From contig JBCNVA010000120.1 of the NCBI GenBank assembly GCA_039630445.1, forward strand, positions 1 to 8,588: 8,588 nt of DNA, given 5' to 3'. Source of the stretch: HRBIN15 sp039630445 (GTDB taxonomy: Bacteria > Armatimonadota > Fimbriimonadia > Fimbriimonadales > GBS-DC). Each line of letters begins with the position of its first letter. Position 1 is the first letter of the stretch. The position numbers were made by a program, and so were the translations under genes. A model generated the notes under the pieces. It searched no databases. It saw only the letters and a program-made list of their open reading frames with translations, and was not told the origin of the DNA. Positions 1 to 5,978 of this stretch are shown one piece after another.

Positions 1-156
1 CACTGGGCACTCCGGCTCGCACAAACCGCAATCAATACATTCATCAGGGTTGATATAGAGCTGGTCTTCCCCTTCGTAGATGCAATCGACGGGGCAGACC
101 GCCACACAGGACTTGTCCTTAACACCAATGCACGGTTCGCATATCACATACGGCAT
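1..156 (-). CDS. 7Fe ferredoxin (3Fe-4S/4Fe-4S), N-terminal part
   Basis: Small soluble electron carrier. The first 52 codons are visible; the C-terminus lies beyond the left window edge. The protein begins MPYVICEPCIGVKDKSC and carries Cys at 6, 9, 17, 21, 25, 40, 43, 46 and 50. By analogy with Azotobacter FdI and Thermus ferredoxin, Cys9, Cys17 and Cys50 would bind the 3Fe-4S cluster, and Cys21, Cys40, Cys43 and Cys46 the 4Fe-4S cluster. The second motif reads CIDCGLCEPECP. The ATG at 154-156 follows a strong GGAGGAG ribosome binding site (165-171) with an 8-nt spacer. The gene diverges from the polysaccharide operon and is probably functionally unrelated to it, marking the operon's border with housekeeping DNA. 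The family call is very secure. The electron partner cannot be told from the sequence. Confidence 0.95.
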   Translation of the reverse strand, partial: MPYVICEPCIGVKDKSCVAVCPVDCIYEGEDQLYINPDECIDCGLCEPECPV

Positions 157-179
157 GGGCTAATCTCCTCCACTAAGCG

Positions 180-185
180 ATTATA
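180..185 (-). promoter_or_regulatory. -10 box of the ferredoxin promoter
   Basis: Read on the minus strand, 185-180 is a perfect TATAAT. Transcription would start near 173-174, giving a leader of about 17-18 nt that begins just ahead of the GGAGGAG ribosome binding site. No good -35 is seen at a 16-18 nt spacing (the sequence there is GGGGTT-like). The promoter may therefore be weak at -35 or need an activator. Confidence 0.6.
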
Positions 186-197
186 CCCGTCTACGGG
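186..197. promoter_or_regulatory. Short palindrome in the ferredoxin promoter spacer
   Basis: CCCGT-CT-ACGGG is a perfect inverted repeat with 5-nt arms and a 2-nt centre. It directly abuts the TATAAT box on its upstream side. In this place a bound protein would block RNA polymerase, so it could be an operator. The arms are short enough that chance is a real alternative. Confidence 0.25.
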
Positions 198-238
198 AAC
201 CAAACCCCTCGCAATTTCCCCGTTGCTACGGATACTTC

Positions 239-253
239 TGCATTGTGAATGCA
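239..253. promoter_or_regulatory. Operator-like palindrome TGCATT-GTG-AATGCA
   Basis: This is a perfect inverted repeat with 6-nt arms and a 3-nt centre, midway between the two divergent genes. The odd-length, two-fold symmetric form resembles the binding site of a dimeric helix-turn-helix regulator. It has no T-tract and too short a stem to be a terminator. The regulator is unknown, and no regulator gene is present in the window. Confidence 0.35.
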
Positions 254-307
254 CCTGAATACCTCGGCACAGGAAGTTCGCGAGGGCTTTCTTGGACAGC
301 AACCAGG

Positions 308-313
308 TATTAT
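308..313 (+). promoter_or_regulatory. Candidate -10 box of the polysaccharide operon
   Basis: TATTAT (5 of 6 matches to TATAAT) lies 10 nt before the first ATG of the flippase gene. A start 6-9 nt downstream would place the transcript's 5' end at about 320-322, leaving almost no leader. No convincing -35 is seen at the usual distance (284-291 reads GGGCTTTC). The assignment is supported by the absence of a ribosome binding site at this gene, but remains tentative. Confidence 0.35.
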
Positions 314-323
314 CTAAGCCAGC

Positions 324-1655
324 ATGGCAAATGCTAAGCGAAGGCTCTGCCCCCCTTTGCTGGGCGACACCCCGCTTAAGCGGCGCGTGATACGCGCAAT
401 TAGCTGGTCAACGCTGGGGACGGGAACAGTACAAGCGCTATTTCTTGTGGCTTCCATCTTGACCGCTCGGATCCTTGGCGCGGAGGAATTTGGGCGGTTA
501 AGCATAATCCAGCTCACTTTAAATCTGCTGGTCTCTTTCATTGCACCCAGCTTTGGCTGGACGCTCACGCGCACAGCGGCAACATTGCGCGAATCGAACC
601 CCAAGCGTTTGGGCGAATTGGTAAGTGCAGTGGCACTGTCAGGAACAGCTGTTACCTTTGTCCTTGCGGCTGGGCTATTCTTGCTGGCTCCATGGATGTG
701 TTTTACCTGGTTTATAGATCCCAGATTGCAAGTACCGATGCAAATTACTGCGCTTTCTGTGTTTGCAAATGGTGTGTTGGCTTTGCAGGTAAGCTTATTG
801 GCGGGTTTCGAGGCATTCCGTGAAAATGCGTTTCTCAACGCGCTGCGCGGGATTATTCTTGCTGTGCTGATGGTGTTGGGAGCGCTCGTGGGTGGGTTGA
901 ACGGTGCAGTATGGGGTTCTGCCCTCTCCAGTCTTCTGGTAGTTGGCGTAGGCGGCGGTCTCGTAGCACACCGGCTTCGCAAATACGCCATCACCTTACA
1001 TCGTGCCCGCTTGAGAACTGGCTACGAAGTGCTAATACATGTATCTTTGCCATCCTTTCTGTCCACAGTGTTAGGTTCAATCACGATATGGCTGGGGAGC
1101 ATGCTGTTGGCACGCTTGCCGAACGGACTGGTGCAGGTGGCGGTGTTCAACGCGGCTAATCACTGGAAAACCATGCTGCTCTTTTTACCTGTACAGATTA
1201 GTCAATCTATAATGCCGATTCTGGCAAATCTTTGGAGCCAGGGGGAGCTGAGGCGTTTGACAGCCCTTGTGCGTGCTAGCCTGTGGATTAATCTCCTCGT
1301 AACGGGGCTTCCCTGCTTATTCCTTATGGTAGCGGCGGATCCCATCATGCATTTGTATCGGTTAAACTTTGGCGCAGAAGCGCTTGCATTCCGACTGCTC
1401 ATAGCCTCGAGTGTGATGACTGCCCTGTGCGGTGTACTGGGGTATACTATGCTTGCAATAGGACGGTTGTGGCAGGGACTGATGGTCAACGCACTTTGGG
1501 CTATGGTGTTTATTGGCACTACATGGACGATGTTGCCACATGGAGTGTTGAGTTTAGGGATTGCTTACTTTGCTTCCTATTCGCTTCTGTTTCTCGTTTC
1601 TTTAGTCTATGTGGTTTATAGTTTAGGTGCAAGTGTGCGGAGGAGGGCAGCATGA
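324..1655 (+). CDS. wzx: Wzx-type lipid-linked oligosaccharide flippase
   Basis: Integral membrane protein of the polysaccharide biosynthesis/MOP exporter superfamily, expected to flip undecaprenyl-diphosphate-linked repeat units across the cytoplasmic membrane. It has 443 residues, close to the usual length. About 12-14 hydrophobic segments can be seen, for example near 35-55, 60-80, 103-125, 174-192, 195-213, 285-302, 318-338, 355-378 and 408-432. The N-terminal part has the family pattern, a basic stretch (LKRRVIRAISWS), then a helix ending TARILGAEEFGRLS. The first ATG has no ribosome binding site. In-frame alternatives are TTG at 357 and GTG at 387, and the family-like region begins around residue 18, so the true start is uncertain. 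The gene is first in the operon, and its stop overlaps the next ATG (ATGA). The sugar substrate cannot be inferred. Confidence 0.88.
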   Translation: MANAKRRLCPPLLGDTPLKRRVIRAISWSTLGTGTVQALFLVASILTARILGAEEFGRLSIIQLTLNLLVSFIAPSFGWTLTRTAATLRESNPKRLGELVSAVALSGTAVTFVLAAGLFLLAPWMCFTWFIDPRLQVPMQITALSVFANGVLALQVSLLAGFEAFRENAFLNALRGIILAVLMVLGALVGGLNGAVWGSALSSLLVVGVGGGLVAHRLRKYAITLHRARLRTGYEVLIHVSLPSFLSTVLGSITIWLGSMLLARLPNGLVQVAVFNAANHWKTMLLFLPVQISQSIMPILANLWSQGELRRLTALVRASLWINLLVTGLPCLFLMVAADPIMHLYRLNFGAEALAFRLLIASSVMTALCGVLGYTMLAIGRLWQGLMVNALWAMVFIGTTWTMLPHGVLSLGIAYFASYSLLFLVSLVYVVYSLGASVRRRAA

Positions 1656-2560
1656 TACTGCCGATAGCGCGGCGGATTGTACATACCTTGCGTCGCCATC
1701 GCCTTCGGGCAATGGCAGGACAGACCGGCTGGCAGCGAGTGCCCGCAGGTTTCTGGATGCTGATCGATCCAAAGGAATGGCTTGGTCGCACCGTTATGAT
1801 GGGCTACTATGAAAGCCATCTCGTGTTCTGCATTCAGCAGCTCGTTCATTTGGGCGATATTTGCCTGGATATCGGCGCACATCAGGGATATATCTCTATG
1901 CATATGGCACGCCGAGCAGGCTCGACAGGATGCGTGATTGCCATCGAACCGACACGGGTAGCCTTCGAACGCCTCGTTGGTCACATCGAACGCAACCGTT
2001 TTAACAACATTATCGCTGTCCAAGTGGCAGCGAGTGATGCACCTAGCACACTGGAGATATGGTTCAATCCCGAAGAATGTGGCCACTCGTCCGTCTATAA
2101 CAAGTCCGAGGTTAGCGTGCTTGAAAGGGTTCAAGCGAAACCTGTGGACCTGATTGTGCGTGAAGTTCTGGGCGAAAATCGCTGGGAGCAGATCGCTTTC
2201 GTCAAAATCGATGTAGAAGGTTATGAACCTCCTGTACTGGATGGCATGAAGCAGGTGCTAAGTCAGTCGCAGCCAGTGATCTGGATAGAGGTTAACCCCC
2301 CTGTGCTTGCCAAAGGTGGGTATCGTGCCAATGATATCGAACAGCGACTGGATGCGTTTGGCTATCGATTCTTTATGCCGTATTTTCACCGCAACGCGCT
2401 CGGCATTCCTTCGCTCCGACTGGAACCTTGTGCCGACCTTGAGACCGCTCTGGGGGGTAAAATGACAGATATGGTAGCGGTGATACCCGAATCCAAGGGC
2501 TGGCACCGCATTCAGAATAGCAAGATTCGCTTCACCTATGGAGAACAAACTTATGGATAG
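1652..2560 (+). CDS. FkbM family SAM-dependent methyltransferase
   Basis: Cytoplasmic class I methyltransferase of the FkbM family, whose members O-methylate hydroxyl groups. In a polysaccharide cluster a sugar of the repeat unit is the likely acceptor. It has 302 residues. The SAM-binding loop is CLDIGAHQGYIS at 71-82, the acidic residue ending strand 2 is in IAIEPT (Glu99), and the family signature VKIDVEGYE is at 184-192, followed by the strand PVIWIEVNP at 208-216. About 60 residues precede the fold. The ATG overlaps the flippase stop by 4 nt and follows GGAGGAGGG (1639-1647), so translation is probably coupled. The C-terminus overlaps the start of the epimerase gene. The methylated position and sugar cannot be read from the sequence. 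Methylation of the chain end, which caps growth in some polymers, is an alternative role. Confidence 0.9.
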   Translation: MILPIARRIVHTLRRHRLRAMAGQTGWQRVPAGFWMLIDPKEWLGRTVMMGYYESHLVFCIQQLVHLGDICLDIGAHQGYISMHMARRAGSTGCVIAIEPTRVAFERLVGHIERNRFNNIIAVQVAASDAPSTLEIWFNPEECGHSSVYNKSEVSVLERVQAKPVDLIVREVLGENRWEQIAFVKIDVEGYEPPVLDGMKQVLSQSQPVIWIEVNPPVLAKGGYRANDIEQRLDAFGYRFFMPYFHRNALGIPSLRLEPCADLETALGGKMTDMVAVIPESKGWHRIQNSKIRFTYGEQTYG

Positions 2561-3482
2561 CGTGTTGATTACAGGCGGAGCAGGATTTATCGGACGATGG
2601 CTGGCAAAGCGCTGCCTCGAAGCAGGGCATGCCGTCTGTATCGTGGATAATCTCTCTACTGGGCGCATCGAAAACTTAATGGAGCTGGAAGGACGCTTCG
2701 AATTCGTGCAAGCAGATATTCGCGACACAGCGCAGCTTGTAGAATATATGCGGCGTAACGCAGTGCAAGTGGTCTACCATTTAGCGGCGCTGCACTATAT
2801 CCCCTTCTGCGAAGCGCATCCTTATGAGACTTTCGAAGTGAATGTGCTGGGCACGCTCTCTGTGCTGGAAGCAATGCGTCAGGCGGATATAAGCCGCTTG
2901 GTGTTTACCTCCACAGGCGCGATCTATCCGCCTCTGGATGTCCCCCTGAGTGAGGAAACTCCTGTTGAACCCCAAGATATCTACGGTTTATCCAAGTGGC
3001 ATGGTGAGACAATGATCGCCTACTACCAGAGGCGATATGGCATCCGTGCGACGGTTGTACGGCTGTTCAATACCTATGGTGCTTACGAAACCAACCCTCA
3101 CCTGTTACCACACATTATCAACACTCTTAAACAGGGCGTTCGGGAGCTAACCCTTGGTAACCTGCATCCAAAGCGCGACTACATCTATGTGCAAGATGTG
3201 GCAGAAGGGCTTTATCGATTGGGCAGCCGCCCAGATACACTGGGGCTGTTTAATCTGGGGACGGGAATTGAATATTCGGTACAGGAGGTAGTGGCTGTGA
3301 TCAGCCGGCTGCTGGGCGAACCCCTGTCGGTGGTTCAAGACTCTGCACGCATGCGTCCTGTGGACAAGCCGCACCAGCGCGCCGACCTCACAAAACTCCA
3401 GGCGATACTGGGCTGGCGACCTACCGTGGATCTAGAAGAGGGATTGCGCCAGTGGCTGTGCCACGAGAAGCTCATCAGTTAA
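2553..3482 (+). CDS. NAD-dependent sugar-nucleotide epimerase/dehydratase
   Basis: Extended short-chain dehydrogenase of the GalE/WcaG group, which acts on nucleotide-activated sugars in the cytoplasm. Numbered from this start (309 residues), it shows the nucleotide-binding GGAGFIG at 8-14, IVDNLSTG at 30-37 with an Asp that favours NAD over NADP, catalytic Ser/Thr in FTSTGAIYP (118-126), and the Tyr144-x3-Lys148 pair in YGLSKWHGE. The substrate-domain motif RDYIYVQDVA is at 208-217. DNLSTG resembles UDP-glucose 4-epimerases, but the exact substrate and reaction are not determined. The longer reading from ATG 2538 has no ribosome binding site. ATG 2553 has GGAGA at 2540-2544 with an 8-nt spacer and gives a normal N-terminus, so I chose it. 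It overlaps the methyltransferase stop by 8 nt. It probably makes a precursor for one of the neighbouring glycosyltransferases. Confidence 0.88.
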   Translation: MDSVLITGGAGFIGRWLAKRCLEAGHAVCIVDNLSTGRIENLMELEGRFEFVQADIRDTAQLVEYMRRNAVQVVYHLAALHYIPFCEAHPYETFEVNVLGTLSVLEAMRQADISRLVFTSTGAIYPPLDVPLSEETPVEPQDIYGLSKWHGETMIAYYQRRYGIRATVVRLFNTYGAYETNPHLLPHIINTLKQGVRELTLGNLHPKRDYIYVQDVAEGLYRLGSRPDTLGLFNLGTGIEYSVQEVVAVISRLLGEPLSVVQDSARMRPVDKPHQRADLTKLQAILGWRPTVDLEEGLRQWLCHEKLIS

Positions 3483-3492
3483 GGAGGAAGTG

Positions 3493-4719
3493 ATGCGGAT
3501 TGCAGTTGTAGGTGGGATACCTCCGAATCCAGAAGGAGAGGCTCACTATGCAGGGTGTGTATATCGCACCTTAGCAGAGCAGGTTCACGACCCGCTTGTA
3601 GCTTATGCCCATATCCAGCCCGATGCTCCCGCCTTTGCATCGCCGCTGCCGCATTACACCATTCAGCGTGTCACCTACGGTTATCATCGCTTTAAGCGCC
3701 ATCTGGCGCCGCTCTATTTATGGCGGGTTCTGCGTACCTTTCGCCCAGATGTAGTGCATTTTCAAGCGCCTCACAAGGGGCTTTACGGTGGCGTGTGCGG
3801 TGAGCCACTGCTATATCTGTTTCGGTGGTTGCGACGGCGCGGCGTGCCAACCGTTGTAACGCTGCACTCCTTGTGGCTGCGTGAAGATTTTGCACAGTGG
3901 GCGGTGGAGCGCGGTCGTTCGCACCATGCGCGCACCCTATTAGAATCACTGTACCGACGCTACCTTCGCTATCTGCTCACTGTGGCAACGCAGGTCAATG
4001 CGCTGGTGTCAGGCGATGAAAACCCACTCATTCGCGAGTTTCAGCGGGAGTGGGGTTTGGAGGCGTTCCCGATTTATGCAGAGGCACATCCCTGCGAGGC
4101 GTACAATCTCCCCCCATCCGCTATTCCCGCTGCCAAAGCGATGCTCGGTTTAGGGAACAAGCGCATGGTGTTCACCTTCGGCTTTGTGCGTCCTGATAAA
4201 GGTTTCCACCATCTTATAGAAGCTATCGTGCCCTTAGTGGAACGCGACCCTAACTTGCTCCTGCTGATAGCAGGTGAGCCACGCGGCGCTCTTGGTAGCC
4301 AATATTCGCAGCAGTTGACTGCTCTACACGCTCGGTTAGGTAGCTCGCCCCAGATTCGGCTGGAGTTCGGCTACTTGCCTGACGAGCGCTTGCATGCCTA
4401 TCTACGCGCCTGCGATGTGCTGGTCGTGCCCTACACCCGCGTCATGGGCGCCAGTGGACCGATGCATCATGCGCTCAGTTATGGAAAGCCCGTGATAGCA
4501 ACTGCGGTGGGGCAGAATCGCGGATTAGGCGATGTCTGCCTACTTGTTCCACCCCAGAACCCCGACGCATTGCGCGAGGCACTTCGGCGGGTCCTGTACG
4601 AAACAGGCTGCTGGGAATATTATCATCAACAAGCGGTTCAGTATGCCGTTAACCACACCTGGCACCACTTAGCACGCCGCTATTACCAGGACTACACTCG
4701 GCTGGTGGGAGGGATGTAG
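3493..4719 (+). CDS. Glycosyltransferase, GT-B fold, GT4-like
   Basis: Probable cytoplasmic or membrane-associated glycosyltransferase that adds one sugar to the lipid-linked repeat. It has 408 residues. The N-terminal domain starts MRIAVVGGIPPNPEGEAHYA and includes RPDVVHFQAP (84-93) and VVTLHSLW (121-128). The C-terminal donor domain has FGFVRPDKGFHHLIEA (229-244), a strand LLLLIAGEP (255-263), and RACDVLVVPY (305-314) followed by the ASGPMHHALSYGKPVIAT segment (320-337). The classic GT4 E-x7-E pair is not present there: Met318 and His326 occupy those positions. An upstream GTG at 3490 is in frame, but the ribosome binding site GGAGG (3483-3487) is spaced better for ATG 3493. A 10-nt gap separates it from the epimerase. 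Donor and linkage are unknown. Confidence 0.88.
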   Translation: MRIAVVGGIPPNPEGEAHYAGCVYRTLAEQVHDPLVAYAHIQPDAPAFASPLPHYTIQRVTYGYHRFKRHLAPLYLWRVLRTFRPDVVHFQAPHKGLYGGVCGEPLLYLFRWLRRRGVPTVVTLHSLWLREDFAQWAVERGRSHHARTLLESLYRRYLRYLLTVATQVNALVSGDENPLIREFQREWGLEAFPIYAEAHPCEAYNLPPSAIPAAKAMLGLGNKRMVFTFGFVRPDKGFHHLIEAIVPLVERDPNLLLLIAGEPRGALGSQYSQQLTALHARLGSSPQIRLEFGYLPDERLHAYLRACDVLVVPYTRVMGASGPMHHALSYGKPVIATAVGQNRGLGDVCLLVPPQNPDALREALRRVLYETGCWEYYHQQAVQYAVNHTWHHLARRYYQDYTRLVGGM

Positions 4720-4721
4720 CA

Positions 4722-5978
4722 TTGAGAATCTTGATGATAAGCCTCAGTCTGCCCCCTTTCGCAGAGTCGCAGAGCATACGCTCCGCCTATTGGATTGAGG
4801 CGCTTGCGCATCTGGGCTTTGAGTTCGACCTAATCACGGCTGAAGTCGCTCCCACGATGGCGGATGACACCTTGTGTGCTTTAATTCCCGACTCGGTGCG
4901 TGTGTGGCGTACGCCTGTGCCTGCCTTCGATCAAAAATTAGATGCACTAAAGCGTCAGGGCAAATGGAGGCAAGCCTATCTGTATGGAAATTTGGCATAT
5001 CGGCTGTACGCGCCAGATGCGCGTCGCGGTTGGGAACATGAAGCCCTAGCTCTTGCCTGCACAGTCATTCAGAAATATCCGCCAAATCTTATCCTTTCGG
5101 CATCAGGCAGTTGCACGGCGCATTTGGCGGCAGCCGCACTTAAGCGCGAAACGGGTCTGCCATGGGTTGCTGACCTGGGCGACCCTTGGAGCTGGGTGGA
5201 TTGGCAACACAAAGATACCTGGTTCAAAGCACTGCAAAACACTCTGTTGGAGCGGCGCACATTGCCCCAAGCAAATCTGCTTATCTGGACGACCGAATCG
5301 GTACAGCAAGCATATCGGCGCTGGTGGGGCAATCGCCTGCCGCCCAGCCTTGTAATTCCTTATGGCTATCGCCAGAAAGACTTTGCTCCTTATGAATGGA
5401 TGCCTGCTCACTCGCCTATCCGTGTAGCCTATGTCGGCGCTGCTAGCCGCCGAGCAAGAAACCTCATCCCATTGATTAGGGCTTTAGCCCATCAACGCGG
5501 TTCACTCGAACTCCAACTGCAGATAGTTGGTGATACCAGCTGCCGCTTCCAAATCGCAGCGCAACAGCTGGGCATGAGTAATATCGAGTTCACGGGGCGC
5601 GTCTCCTATCGCGATTCGATTCGCTATATCTGTGATGCAGGTATTTTGGCCCTTGTCGGCAACAAAAGCCCTTATCAGCTACCGGGCAAAACATTTCTGT
5701 ATCTGGCATCAGGGCGACCAATCCTGTATCTATATCAAACAGCAGAGGCGAGCGATCCTGCCTGGCAGTTGCTAAAGTCGTTTCCCGGCGTTCGTTATGT
5801 GCCCAACGAATGGAAAGCGTTGACAGAGTTTTTTAGTCAGCTTACCGAAGCCGATTTTCAGCAGTGGGAACAGCAGGCGCGAACACACCCCTCATCGCCT
5901 GAGCTGTTGCGCTTTGAGCAATCGTCATTAGTGCAACCACTGATAGGGGCATTTCACGCACTGGGGAGGAAAGAGTAA
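4722..5978 (+). CDS. Divergent GT-B glycosyltransferase, TTG start
   Basis: Probable glycosyltransferase with a GT-B fold, 418 residues. The N-terminus MRILMISLSLPPFAESQSIR is typical of GT4-like enzymes, with a glycine-poor loop followed by SIR. Further landmarks are NLILSASGS (122-130), the LPWVADLGDPWSW segment (147-158) seen in many surface-polysaccharide transferases, the second-domain strand IRVAYVGAAS (233-242), IEFTGRVSYRDS (288-299), and KTFLYLASGRPIL (323-335). In many relatives the last motif reads KxFEYLAxGKP; here the Glu position is Leu326. The start is TTG at 4722, supported by GGGAGGG (4707-4713) with an 8-nt spacer. An internal ATG at 4734 would remove part of the first strand. 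The gap to the previous stop is 2 nt. The role in building the repeat unit rests on context, and the donor is unknown. Confidence 0.8.
   Translation: MRILMISLSLPPFAESQSIRSAYWIEALAHLGFEFDLITAEVAPTMADDTLCALIPDSVRVWRTPVPAFDQKLDALKRQGKWRQAYLYGNLAYRLYAPDARRGWEHEALALACTVIQKYPPNLILSASGSCTAHLAAAALKRETGLPWVADLGDPWSWVDWQHKDTWFKALQNTLLERRTLPQANLLIWTTESVQQAYRRWWGNRLPPSLVIPYGYRQKDFAPYEWMPAHSPIRVAYVGAASRRARNLIPLIRALAHQRGSLELQLQIVGDTSCRFQIAAQQLGMSNIEFTGRVSYRDSIRYICDAGILALVGNKSPYQLPGKTFLYLASGRPILYLYQTAEASDPAWQLLKSFPGVRYVPNEWKALTEFFSQLTEADFQQWEQQARTHPSSPELLRFEQSSLVQPLIGAFHALGRKE

Noticed and set aside
206..286. CCCTCGC (206-212) and GCGAGGG (280-286) as an inverted repeat flanking the palindrome
   Set aside because: Seven-base arms 67 nt apart are expected by chance about this often in a region of this size, and no further pairing extends them.
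314..994. Minus-strand open frame of 226 codons opposite the flippase gene
   Set aside because: It is Thr/Ala/Ser/Arg-rich without recognisable domain or ribosome binding site and lies entirely opposite a gene with clear family features.
1616..2134. Minus-strand open frame of 172 codons opposite the methyltransferase gene
   Set aside because: The plus strand carries the FkbM motifs; the antisense product has no coherent motif, and its Cys/His content comes from the complementary codons.
2538..2552. Upstream ATG for the epimerase gene adding five residues
   Set aside because: No ribosome binding site precedes it, whereas ATG 2553 has GGAGA at the right distance and gives the usual N-terminus.
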